Origin: Chelatococcus sp. HY11 | Lineage (GTDB): Bacteria > Pseudomonadota > Alphaproteobacteria > Rhizobiales > Beijerinckiaceae | Direction: 5' to 3' | NCBI RefSeq assembly: GCF_018398335.1 | Contig: NZ_JAHBRX010000001.1 | Span: 744,001-808,000 of the forward strand | DNA length: 64,000 bases | Shown here: positions 16,846 through 24,676 of the stretch, piece after piece | Layout: each line of letters begins with the position of its first letter | Numbering within the stretch: the first letter of the stretch is position 1 | Made by a program: the position numbers and the translations under genes | The notes under the pieces: model-generated | The model's database searches: none | Seen by the model: the letters and a program-made list of their open reading frames with translations, nothing else | What the model was told of the DNA's origin: nothing

Positions 16846-17114
16846 AACGCCGCTCATTCTTGGCCATGGTGGGCTTGGCTCCCGCCGCTGTGATTGTCGG
16901 GATAGGGGAAGCCACGGCGAGCATGCCCGTCTTTGTGGGACTCGATTTCTCAACCTCGCCCGATTTCACAGTGCTCGCGGCACGCCTTGACGGGGGCCGA
17001 GTTGCCCTTGCCGGCGGCGAATTCCTCATCCCCGCCAACTTCCTCCCTGGCGGGCAAACTGCCCCGCTGCATCCGTCTTTCCCCTCCGGATGCAGCGGGG
17101 CGCCTTTGTCTTGA
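16842..17114 (+). CDS. small protein with Tat-type signal peptide
   Basis: A 90-residue protein beginning MKRRSFLAMVGLAPAAVIVG, a twin-arginine export signal (RRSFLAM) with a hydrophobic core and likely cleavage near ATA-S. The mature part (about 62 residues) has no recognised domain. GAGGCCTCACC precedes the ATG, and the start overlaps the Cro-like stop. The last 17 codons run through a strong hairpin, so the 3' end of the gene also acts as a terminator. Confidence 0.5.
   Translation: MKRRSFLAMVGLAPAAVIVGIGEATASMPVFVGLDFSTSPDFTVLAARLDGGRVALAGGEFLIPANFLPGGQTAPLHPSFPSGCSGAPLS
17062..17100 (+). terminator. hairpin, probable terminator or attenuator after the immunity genes
   Basis: A perfect 13-base stem CCCCGCTGCATCC/GGATGCAGCGGGG with a 13-base loop, followed by CGCCTTTGTCTT. 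The T tract is weak, so partial read-through into the replication genes is likely. Confidence 0.6.
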
Positions 17115-17201
17115 GCGTGACGGCACCCTAGCGGCCAGCGGGCCGGGGCGCAGCGCGTAACTGAATTGGCCTTACCCCTCAACCAGCGAGGCGACCGCTC
17201 C

Positions 17202-17666
17202 ATGACCCGATTGCCGCGTAAGACATCAGAGAGCGAGCGGCTGGCGCTGAAGGTCGCCACCCGCCATCTCGTCGACGCCTGCGGCGGCGGCATCAATGCC
17301 GCCAGCATCACCCGCGTCGGACAGCAGAAGCTCTCCGACTATGGCAACCGCAATGTCGCCGACGTGTTCGCCGGCATCGACGTGATCGCCGACCTGGAGC
17401 GCGACTGCGGCGAACTCTTCGTGACGCGCGCGCTCGCGGACCTCGCCGCATGCGACGTGGTGCCGAGGCCCGGCAGCGCGGCGCCGCTCGCGCCCGCCGA
17501 CATCCTCGCCCGGATGATCCGCGAAAGCGCCGACGTCTCCGCCGCCATCGCCACGGCGCAGGCCGCGGGCGGGTGGACGCGCGAGATGCGCGCCAAGATC
17601 CGCAAGGAAATCCTCGATCTCTATGACGTGCTGGCGCCGCTCAAGGCTGAGATGGAGGTGGAATGA
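17202..17666 (+). CDS. CII-like phage regulatory protein
   Basis: A 154-residue helical protein. The segment LVDACGGGINAASITRVGQQKLSDYGN followed by ADVFAGIDVIADLERDCGELFVTRAL is the arrangement of phage CII-type or XRE-like regulators, with the helix-turn-helix in the first third. It is the first gene behind the hairpin at 17062 and faces the replication operon. Function is inferred from the motif pattern and position. Confidence 0.5.
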   Translation: MTRLPRKTSESERLALKVATRHLVDACGGGINAASITRVGQQKLSDYGNRNVADVFAGIDVIADLERDCGELFVTRALADLAACDVVPRPGSAAPLAPADILARMIRESADVSAAIATAQAAGGWTREMRAKIRKEILDLYDVLAPLKAEMEVE

Positions 17667-17671
17667 TGAGG

Positions 17672-18457
17672 CTAGCGCAAGCTGCGGTCTTCCATGGCCT
17701 GCATGAGGCCAGACGCTTCGATATGTTCTCGCTCGATGGTGATCTGCAGCTGGAGCAGCGCGACCTCGATCATTCTAACGGCCCGACGAACCGCGTGCAG
17801 CCGGTCGCGCGCACCTTGTGTAAACCTTTCAACGCTTCCAAAGCTCCATGCTCGATTGGTCTCATAATCAATGCTATTTATTTCCTCGCAGGCCGATCTA
17901 AGCGATTGCATTTTTTCATAAATGCGAGCTCCACCGATGATCCCTGCAATATCGTCACTCAGAAAGCCGATCGCCACGCGAGCGGCATCATCAATTTCTT
18001 GGAAATAAGGTCGCTTAATTATTGCGGGAACCTCGCCGTCGTCGGTGGCATTCTCAATTACAAAGGGGTCTTCGCTCTCCACATTGAGGCCCATGAGGTG
18101 GTATTCGACGGCATCGTATGTCGATTGCGCTCGGTCTATCTCCAGCAATCTTCGCCGCAGAAATTCAAAGCGCTGCAACGCGTTAATTTTCTCCGATTCG
18201 GAATTCTGCTTCCACAGCAAGTTCGCGGCAATAATCGCGGTGATCAGAGCCAAGATGCCCGCCGTCAGAGTCTGGTACCGCTCGAACCAGAATTCGGCGC
18301 AGCTATAGGCCCATTTTTTTTCAATCGCTGCAATGCAAGCCGGCCCGTCATTCACTGCGGCAAAAAATGCCGCCGCGATTGCCGTCGCCACGAGCACCGC
18401 CACGACGAGACCGATTGGCCTCCGGTATTCTCGCCATACCACATCCCCGGGTCTCAT
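17672..18457 (-). CDS. membrane protein on the opposite strand, possible moron
   Basis: A 261-residue protein with two N-terminal transmembrane helices (about 15-36, PIGLVVAVLVATAIAAAFFA, and about 66-84, LTAGILALITAIIAANLLW) and a long helical cytoplasmic domain (KQNSESEKINALQRFEFLRRRL onward). GGGGGG lies before ATG 18457. It is the only leftward gene within the rightward block and its DNA contains more A/T-rich runs than its neighbours, which suggests a later addition expressed from its own promoter. It could affect superinfection, but no family was recognised. Confidence 0.65.
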   Translation of the reverse strand: MRPGDVVWREYRRPIGLVVAVLVATAIAAAFFAAVNDGPACIAAIEKKWAYSCAEFWFERYQTLTAGILALITAIIAANLLWKQNSESEKINALQRFEFLRRRLLEIDRAQSTYDAVEYHLMGLNVESEDPFVIENATDDGEVPAIIKRPYFQEIDDAARVAIGFLSDDIAGIIGGARIYEKMQSLRSACEEINSIDYETNRAWSFGSVERFTQGARDRLHAVRRAVRMIEVALLQLQITIEREHIEASGLMQAMEDRSLR

Positions 18458-18513
18458 CCTCACCCCCCACGCGCCGACAACCGTCGCGCTCAGGATTCCT
18501 TACAGGTGGCGAC

Positions 18514-19719
18514 ATGAGCAAGCGCGATTCCCGCGAAGGAGGAGTGACGATCCTCCTCGGTGACGTCCGAACGCGTCTGCGCGAGTTGCCTGCCGACTAT
18601 TTCGATTGCGTCGTGACGAGCCCGCCCTATTGGGGGCTGCGTGATTATGGCGTCGCGGGACAGATCGGGCTCGAGGCGACGCTCGGCGAGCATCTTGCCG
18701 TCATGGTGGATCTTTTCCGCGAGGTTCGCCGCGTGCTGAAGCCGAGCGGAACCCTTTGGCTCAACTATGGAGACTGTTACGCGACAACGCCAAATGGGCG
18801 CAGCGCGGCGGATGTGAAAGCCGCCGGCGGCGATGATCGCACCTTCCGCGATAAACCGATGTCGACGATCGGCGGGGCCATTAAGGCCAAGGACCTCTGC
18901 ATGATCCCAAACAGATTGGCGATCGCGTTGCAGGAGGATGGTTGGTGGGTGCGCTCGGAGATCGTTTGGGCGAAGCCAAACGCCATGCCGGATTCAGCGA
19001 AGGACCGGCCGGCAGTGGCGCACGAGAAGGTTTTCCTGCTCAGCAAGAGCGCGCGATACTTTTATGATGCCGAGGAGGTGCGTTTCGCCCTCAGGCCGAA
19101 GACACTGACGACATACGGCACAACGCGCGCTGAATGTGCCGATGACGGGTCGGGGAAGGTCAAGAAGGCGAATTTCGCGCGCTCGCTCCCGGCGAGAAAG
19201 CCACGGGAGGTACGCGGCAGGGACACCTATGGCCGCCACACCCTTGGCGAGGTGCTGCCCGATAATGAGGAGCGAGAGGGTAGAGAGAAGATCCGGGGGC
19301 TCACGCCGCGGCATGCCGGGCAAATCAACCATACACGCCTGGACGAAACACCCCGCGGCGAGGGGCGCAACCTCAGGAATTACGAACCCGCGCCGGTCGA
19401 TGTGTGGGTGATCGCGACGAAGCCTTTTCGCGGCGCGCATTTTGCCACATTTCCCCCGGAGCTCGTAGAGCGATGCTTGCGCGCAGGCTGCCCGCCTGAC
19501 GGGCGGGTGCTCGATCCCTTTGGCGGGGCAGGCACGACAGCCGTCGTGGCGGAAGCCTTTGGTCTTGAGTGCACGCTGATTGAGCTCAATCCAGAGTATG
19601 CCGAAATCGCCAGGGGTCGGCTTGCCCTGATGCGCGCGTCACCGCTCGACGCAAAGCGGATGCGGGCGGTTCAAGCGGGCGCGCGGCCTGAGCCGGGGAT
19701 TTTCGGGGAGGCCACTTAA
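18514..19719 (+). CDS. beta-class DNA methyltransferase (N4-cytosine or N6-adenine)
   Basis: A 401-residue enzyme with the catalytic motif TSPPYWGLRDYG (motif IV) near residue 33 and the AdoMet-binding motif DPFGGAGTT (motif I) near the C-terminus, the beta-class order. The target-recognition region lies between. It methylates the exocyclic amine of cytosine or adenine in DNA. No matching restriction enzyme is nearby, so it is an orphan that probably protects phage DNA or changes gene control. Its TAA shares an A with the next ATG. Confidence 0.88.
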   Translation: MSKRDSREGGVTILLGDVRTRLRELPADYFDCVVTSPPYWGLRDYGVAGQIGLEATLGEHLAVMVDLFREVRRVLKPSGTLWLNYGDCYATTPNGRSAADVKAAGGDDRTFRDKPMSTIGGAIKAKDLCMIPNRLAIALQEDGWWVRSEIVWAKPNAMPDSAKDRPAVAHEKVFLLSKSARYFYDAEEVRFALRPKTLTTYGTTRAECADDGSGKVKKANFARSLPARKPREVRGRDTYGRHTLGEVLPDNEEREGREKIRGLTPRHAGQINHTRLDETPRGEGRNLRNYEPAPVDVWVIATKPFRGAHFATFPPELVERCLRAGCPPDGRVLDPFGGAGTTAVVAEAFGLECTLIELNPEYAEIARGRLALMRASPLDAKRMRAVQAGARPEPGIFGEAT

Positions 19720-20885
19720 TGACCTTCCACTTCGGCTCCGTCTGCTCCGGCATCGAGGCCGCTTCCGTTGCCTGGCATCCGCTCGGCTGGCGCGCGGCGT
19801 TCGTTTCCGAGATCGAGAAATTCCCCCGTGCCGTGCTGGCGCATCACTATCCCGACGTGCCGCTGCATGGGGACTTCACCACCATTCAGGCGGGTGACTA
19901 TGAACCAATTGACCTTCTTGTCGGAGGCACGCCCTGCCAGTCCTTCAGCATCGCCGGATTGCGCGGCGGGCTGGGCGACGACCGTGGCAACCTGGCCCTC
20001 GAATTTCTTAGGCTTGCTGACCGCCTACGGCCCCGCTGGCTGGTCTGGGAGAATGTCCCCGGCGTTCTTTCCAGCCTCAGCCACGCCGCGCCCGATCCAT
20101 GTCCGCCGCCGCCACCGCTGGATATGGGATGCAGCGGCGCAGAGCTGGACACTGAAGACGAGTACCATTCGGAAGAGCTACACGCCTTCTACTGCTTCCT
20201 GGCCGGACTTTCAGACCTCGGGTATGGGTTCGCCTACCGAATGCTGGACGCTCAGTACTTCGGAGTTCCACAGCGGCGCCGGCGTGTGTTTGTTGTCGGA
20301 TATCTTGGAGACTGGCGACCTGCCGCAGCGGTTCTTTTTGAGCGCGAAAGCCTGCGCGGGGATCTTGCGCCGCGCCGAGAAGCGGGGGAGAGAGCTACCG
20401 TCGGCGCTCTCGCGGGCACTTCGCCAAGTGGCGGATGGCGGATAGGTGCTGATGAGGCAGCGGCTGGGCAGTTGGTCGCATTCGGCGGGAACAACACGGC
20501 AGGCCCCATCGACGTCGCGACGGCCATCAATGCGCACGGCGGCCCCTATGGCCGTATGGATTTCGAGAGCGAGACCTTTGTCGCCCACGCCTTCGATGCC
20601 CGCCAATCCGACGTGGTCCAATATGGCGATATGACGGGCCCGCTTGATACGGATGGATGGGGTGTCGGCGTTCAGGATGCATCCGCCGTCCGCCGCCTAA
20701 CGCCCCGCGAGTGCGAGCGCCTGCAGGGCTTTGAGGATGATTGGACCCTCATCCCCTTTCGGGGAAAGCCCGCCGCTGACGGCCCTCGCTACAAGGCCCT
20801 CGGCAATTCCATGGCCGTGCCCGTGATGCGGTGGATTGGCGAGCGGATAGCCATGACTGACATGAATCTCAAGGAGGCAGCATGA
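19719..20885 (+). CDS. DNA C5-cytosine methyltransferase
   Basis: A 388-residue Dcm-family enzyme. Motif I is FGSVCSGIEAASVAW at the N-terminus, motif IV is GGTPCQSFSIAG with the catalytic cysteine, motif VI is WENVPG, motif VIII is PQRRRRVFVVG and motif X is GNSMAVPV. All core motifs are intact. It follows the other methyltransferase in an overlapping arrangement and overlaps the next start by four bases. Target sequence unknown. Confidence 0.92.
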   Translation: MTFHFGSVCSGIEAASVAWHPLGWRAAFVSEIEKFPRAVLAHHYPDVPLHGDFTTIQAGDYEPIDLLVGGTPCQSFSIAGLRGGLGDDRGNLALEFLRLADRLRPRWLVWENVPGVLSSLSHAAPDPCPPPPPLDMGCSGAELDTEDEYHSEELHAFYCFLAGLSDLGYGFAYRMLDAQYFGVPQRRRRVFVVGYLGDWRPAAAVLFERESLRGDLAPRREAGERATVGALAGTSPSGGWRIGADEAAAGQLVAFGGNNTAGPIDVATAINAHGGPYGRMDFESETFVAHAFDARQSDVVQYGDMTGPLDTDGWGVGVQDASAVRRLTPRECERLQGFEDDWTLIPFRGKPAADGPRYKALGNSMAVPVMRWIGERIAMTDMNLKEAA

Positions 20886-21772
20886 CCTCGCCCTATTTGC
20901 GCGCCGGGGAGTATGTGAACCTGCCGCGGCGCACGCCTGACGGCGGCATTGTCGTGGAGCGTGTCTTAAGCTCGACCCTAGTGCCCCCGGCCAAACCGCC
21001 CACCAAAACCCCGGCCGAAGTTGCGAAGAGAATCGCCCTGAAAGCCTTGCCAGCCAAGCCCCTGGAGCCGGCCGGGCCTCCGCAGGAGATCGCCTCGCCC
21101 GAGGCTGATGCGGCGCGCCAGCACATCGTTGATGAGATCCTTGCGGCGGTCGTCAGGCAGCTCGATGTGCCGCCGGCCGAGATCCTGTTGCGCCAGAGCG
21201 GACCGGCGGGACTTGGGCGGCTGATTGCCTGCTACCTCCTGACGGCGATCGGCAAGGTCCCCGCCGGGGAGGCGGAAGCCATCCTGCAACTCTCCCCCGG
21301 CGCCGCCCATTCGGCGCGACAGCGCTTCGCCCGCATCATGGCGCGCAGCGGCTTTTCCTTCGCCGCCGAGACGGACGCGGCCGTGAAGCTGCTGTTCACG
21401 GCCGAAACCCTCGACGACGACGCCTATAGCGACATCCCGCGCGTGAGCTTCCGCCAGTGCATGGCGGCAGTTGTCGAGGCGACTGGCATATCCGAGGCGG
21501 AAATCTGTTCCCCTCACCGGGTGAACCCCGTGGTGCGCGCCCGGCAGATCGGCTTCTGGCTCTGTCGCACCTTCACACAACTGTCCCTGCCGGACATCTC
21601 GCGCCGCTTCGGCGGGCGGGACCATACCACGGCCATGCATGGCGTGCGGCGCGTGGAGCCGATCGCCGAATCGCTCGACCTGCCGGGCACGGCGACACCG
21701 GAGGAATGGGCGGCGGCGCTATGGGCGGCGGATTGGTCCAAGGTGCCTTCATACAGGAAAGGGGGCGCGTGA
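20882..21772 (+). CDS. DnaA-domain-IV phage replication protein
   Basis: A 296-residue protein without an ATPase domain. The C-terminal part (about 195-260) has the DnaA DNA-binding signature: RARQIGFWLCRTFTQLSLPDI followed by SRRFGGRDHTTAMHGVRRV. The middle part (IVDEILAAVVRQLDVPPAEI, then RLIACYLLTAIGKV) looks like a second, degenerate copy. Domain IV recognises DnaA boxes, so this protein probably marks the phage origin and either recruits or displaces host DnaA. It is flanked by replication genes with start/stop overlaps. Confidence 0.75.
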   Translation: MTSPYLRAGEYVNLPRRTPDGGIVVERVLSSTLVPPAKPPTKTPAEVAKRIALKALPAKPLEPAGPPQEIASPEADAARQHIVDEILAAVVRQLDVPPAEILLRQSGPAGLGRLIACYLLTAIGKVPAGEAEAILQLSPGAAHSARQRFARIMARSGFSFAAETDAAVKLLFTAETLDDDAYSDIPRVSFRQCMAAVVEATGISEAEICSPHRVNPVVRARQIGFWLCRTFTQLSLPDISRRFGGRDHTTAMHGVRRVEPIAESLDLPGTATPEEWAAALWAADWSKVPSYRKGGA

Positions 21773-22722
21773 TGGCGCGCATACGCAGCATTCATCCGGG
21801 GCTCTTTACGGACGAGTCCTTCATGGCCGCTACGGCGCATGCGCGGCTGCTCCTGATCGGGCTTTGGACCGAAGCCTGGGATGACGGGGTTTTTGAGTGG
21901 AAGGCGCTGACCCTGAAGGCGCGCATCTTCCCCGTAGACGGGGTCGATGTCGCCGGCCTGCTCGACGAGCTTGAAGACCTCTCCTTCATCAGGCGGTTTG
22001 AGGTCGACGGGCGAAAGTTCGGGGCCATCCGCAATTTCCGCAAGTTCCAGCGCCCCCAGAAGGCGAATAGTTCGGGAGCGCTTCCCGCCGAGCTGTCGGC
22101 TTACGTGGGCATCGACGCCGCCAGTCCGCGACCGGTACGCGACCAGTCCGATACTGGTCAGGGAAAGTCTCCGCAGATGGAGGATGGAGGAGGGAAGAGG
22201 GAGAAGGAAGAGGAAGAGAAAACCGGCGGCGGTTGTGCTCTGCCTCCCCGCGTGGCGGCTCAGGGCCGCGAGCCGCCGCCCGCCTCCGAGGATCGGACTG
22301 ACAAACCAGATCAGGAAGGCAGGGGCCTCGACCATGGCCAGATGCTGGATGCCCTGATGGAGGCTGGCGGGGACGCGCTCGACACGACCTCGCCAGCGCT
22401 GGCGCATCTCGGCACCGTCAACGGCTGGCTGCAGGGCGGGGCTGACTTCCGGCTCGACGTTCTGCCCACGGTGAAGGCCCGCTGCGCACGGCGAACGCGG
22501 GCCAGCATCAGGGCCTGGGGGCTGTTCACCGACGACGTGCAGGCCGCCTTCGCCCGCCGTCTGGCCGCTTCCGACCGGATGGGCGAACCTGTGCCCATTG
22601 CCGCCGCCGCCACCTTCCGGCGGACGGGAAAGGTGGACCGGGCAAAGCTGTTCGCCGGCATCGACCCGGCCAAGCTGCGGGATGCGGGCATCAGCCTTGA
22701 GCCCGTCGGAGGTGTGCAATGA
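21772..22722 (+). CDS. phage replication-organiser protein
   Basis: A 316-residue protein. The N-terminus, MARIRSIHPGLFTDESFMAA and ARLLLIGLWTEAWDDGVFEW, is characteristic of phage replisome-organiser/O-like proteins with a winged helix. The centre is a low-complexity charged linker (GKREKEEEEKTGGG), and the C-terminal 110 residues are a separate domain. By analogy with such proteins it should load the host helicase at the phage origin. ATG 21772 overlaps the upstream TGA. Confidence 0.7.
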   Translation: MARIRSIHPGLFTDESFMAATAHARLLLIGLWTEAWDDGVFEWKALTLKARIFPVDGVDVAGLLDELEDLSFIRRFEVDGRKFGAIRNFRKFQRPQKANSSGALPAELSAYVGIDAASPRPVRDQSDTGQGKSPQMEDGGGKREKEEEEKTGGGCALPPRVAAQGREPPPASEDRTDKPDQEGRGLDHGQMLDALMEAGGDALDTTSPALAHLGTVNGWLQGGADFRLDVLPTVKARCARRTRASIRAWGLFTDDVQAAFARRLAASDRMGEPVPIAAAATFRRTGKVDRAKLFAGIDPAKLRDAGISLEPVGGVQ

Positions 22723-23285
22723 GCGGATATCAGCCGGCCTCCTCGGATGAGACGGTGAAGCTCGTCTTCGTCGCGGCGCTGGTGAAGTGCTTCGACGACC
22801 CGCCGGGCTCGGACGAGGATGGGTTCTTCAACGAGCTGATTTCGTCCCTCCGGGCCTTCGACGAGCAGGCCTTGCGGGCTGGCGCCAAATCCATCATCCG
22901 GTCGCGCTCATCCCGGCGCTTTCCCTCCATCGGCGAATGCGTGAAGGCCTGCGAGGCCGAGGTGCCACGCGAACGGCGCAAGGCCGACACCGACATGGAG
23001 CGGGAGAAGGAGGGCTTCGCCATCCGCATCGCCCGCGGCGCCCTTGGCCAGCGCGCCTGGCAAGAGGGCTGGGGCTATGCCCTGTTTGATTTCGTGCAGA
23101 GCCACATGCGCACCCCCAACGCGGAAGAGGAGCTTGACCTTGTTGACCTCGCCAAACGGAATGACGACCTCCTCCGACGCGATCGCGCTTCGCTCATCCC
23201 CATTGAGATTAAGGTCGTCGATGCTGTCACCCACCGCCGGGAAGTCATCCGAGGAAAGGTGCATGGCCATGACGGCAGGCGGTGA
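22719..23285 (+). CDS. phage replication accessory protein
   Basis: A 188-residue helical, charged protein. The segment FPSIGECVKACEAE and its position directly behind an O-like organiser resemble helicase-loader partner proteins, but no ATPase motif is present. Function is inferred from the neighbourhood. It overlaps the NusG-like gene start. Confidence 0.5.
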   Translation: MSGYQPASSDETVKLVFVAALVKCFDDPPGSDEDGFFNELISSLRAFDEQALRAGAKSIIRSRSSRRFPSIGECVKACEAEVPRERRKADTDMEREKEGFAIRIARGALGQRAWQEGWGYALFDFVQSHMRTPNAEEELDLVDLAKRNDDLLRRDRASLIPIEIKVVDAVTHRREVIRGKVHGHDGRR

Positions 23286-23829
23286 CGCCTCGGGCGCCAT
23301 CCAGGCGGCGGCCAAGGCTGGCGGCTTCGCGTGGATGGTGGTGCGGACCAACATCAAATGCGAGCATCGCGCCAAGACAGGGCTGATCGCGAAAGGGTTT
23401 GACGTCTACCTGCCGATCCTCACGCGCTGGAAGACACATGCGGGGCGAAAGCACATCGCCTCGTTTCCGCTGTTCGCCCGCTACATCTTCCTGGGCATCG
23501 ATCGGTCAAGGCAGTCGATCTATGACATCCTCTCGGTCGATGGCGTGGAATCACTGCTGTCGGTGAACGGGAAGCCGGCGGTTGTCCCCAACAAGATCGT
23601 GGCTGATCTCAAGGCCGCAGAGACGCTTGGGCTGATGGATCGGACGGTCAATCACAAGACCGTCAGCATCAAGAAGGGCCAGGATATCCGCGTGCTTGAC
23701 GGGCCGTTCGCGACCTTTCCTGCTAAGGTGCTGGCAGCGCCAGAGGGGCAGCGCGTCTCGATCCTGCTGTCGATCTTCGGCCGCAAGTCCCGTGCGGTGA
23801 TTGACGTGCGGGCGATCGAGGTGGTATGA
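23263..23829 (+). CDS. NusG-family transcription elongation/antitermination protein
   Basis: A 188-residue protein with an NGN domain (WMVVRTNIKCEHRAKTGLIAKGFDVYLP, then KHIASFPLFARYIFLGID) and a C-terminal KOW segment (IKKGQDIRVLDGPFATFPAKVL). It is a paralogue of NusG/RfaH, which bind RNA polymerase and change pausing or termination. GAGGAAAGG precedes ATG 23263. A terminator-like hairpin follows immediately, before the late packaging genes, so it is a good candidate for the switch from early to late transcription. Confidence 0.8.
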   Translation: MAMTAGGDASGAIQAAAKAGGFAWMVVRTNIKCEHRAKTGLIAKGFDVYLPILTRWKTHAGRKHIASFPLFARYIFLGIDRSRQSIYDILSVDGVESLLSVNGKPAVVPNKIVADLKAAETLGLMDRTVNHKTVSIKKGQDIRVLDGPFATFPAKVLAAPEGQRVSILLSIFGRKSRAVIDVRAIEVV

Positions 23830-23899
23830 ACATTGCCATTGCAGGGCTGGTGTTGCACAATTGCATCACCCGTCCTGCGGATGCATTGGTTAGACCGCC

Positions 23900-23929
23900 G
23901 CCCGGAGCCTCGCGCTGCCGGGCTTTTTT
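23900..23929 (+). terminator. terminator between NusG-like and HNH genes
   Basis: Stem GCCCGG/CCGGGC followed by six T, 70 bases after the NusG-like stop. It would separate early and late transcription unless RNA polymerase is modified. Confidence 0.7.
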
Positions 23930-23955
23930 GCGTGTCGATGGGAGGGCGCCATGTA

Positions 23956-24291
23956 ATGCCGACGCGTCCCCCGCTCTTCCGGCCGTCGCAATACAAGGGC
24001 AAGCAGCAGCGCGACCGTGAGCATGATGCCAAGCGACGCGAGGCCAAGCCCTGGCGCGCGTGGTACAAGCGGCCCGCATGGCAGGCCGCGCGCGAGGCGC
24101 AGTTTAATCGCCAGCCTCTCTGCGAGCGCTGCCTCGCCGAAGGCCGGCTGGAGCCCGCCACCGTCGTCAACCACCGCAAGCCCCATCATGGCGACTGGTC
24201 GCTGTTCATCGACCCCGCCAACCACGAGTCCACCTGCAAGCCGCACCACGACCGCGACATCCAGCGGGAGGAGCGGCGAGGGGCTGGGTGA
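23956..24291 (+). CDS. HNH endonuclease next to terminase
   Basis: A 111-residue HNH nuclease with the zinc-binding CERCLAEGRLEPATVVNHRKP (CxxC and first His) and the closing NHESTCKPHHD motif. HNH proteins at this position assist terminase in many cos-type phages with HK97-like heads. ATG 23956 was chosen because it follows directly on GGAGGGCGCC. Confidence 0.85.
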   Translation: MPTRPPLFRPSQYKGKQQRDREHDAKRREAKPWRAWYKRPAWQAAREAQFNRQPLCERCLAEGRLEPATVVNHRKPHHGDWSLFIDPANHESTCKPHHDRDIQREERRGAG

Positions 24292-24294
24292 TAG

Positions 24295-24438
24295 CTACTT
24301 CTTCTTCGACGGCCTTTGCGTCAACGCGGACGCTGCTGCGGTCTTTGCGGCAGGGCTCGCTTTAGGGTCGCGCAGTACCTTGGAGGCCGCCGTGCCCGCC
24401 TTCTTACCGGTGACTTCGTTTGTTGGCTTCTTGGCCAT
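24295..24438 (-). CDS. 47-residue basic small protein
   Basis: A short leftward gene with GGAGACGATC before ATG 24438. The protein is lysine/alanine-rich (MAKKPTNEVTGKKAG, PKASPAAKTAAASALTQRP) and recalls short histone-like tails of alphaproteobacterial phages. It is convergent with the HNH gene and may be expressed from the lysogen. Function unknown. Confidence 0.6.
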   Translation of the reverse strand: MAKKPTNEVTGKKAGTAASKVLRDPKASPAAKTAAASALTQRPSKKK

Positions 24439-24500
24439 GATCGTCTCCATCGAAAAGCGCGACAACGTACCACGAGCGCCGAGCTCCGCGTAACTCAATA

Positions 24501-24566
24501 CCAGGGCGCGACGGCCCTGGGTCGCGCCTCCCGCGGCCAGCGTCGCCGCCATCCAGGGGGGGGGGG
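24501..24566. other. structured region before terminase, candidate cos site
   Basis: Two competing hairpins (CCAGGG/CCCTGG at 24501-24520 and GGCGCGAC/GTCGCGCC at 24505-24528) are followed by an 11-base G run at 24556-24566. The gap between HNH and terminase genes is where cos sites commonly lie, but no cleavage site can be seen directly. Confidence 0.3.
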
Positions 24567-24676
24567 CGGTAAAGTCGAGGGCCTGGGGGCCGGGACCGGT
24601 GGGGGAGTGACGCGTTTTTCCCCGCGATATTCGCTGAAATCTTTTTTTGGAGGGGTCGGTTTCGGCCCGTGTGACG

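Noticed and set aside
18514-20885. A restriction-modification system
   Set aside because: Both enzymes are methyltransferases and no endonuclease gene of a restriction type lies beside them.
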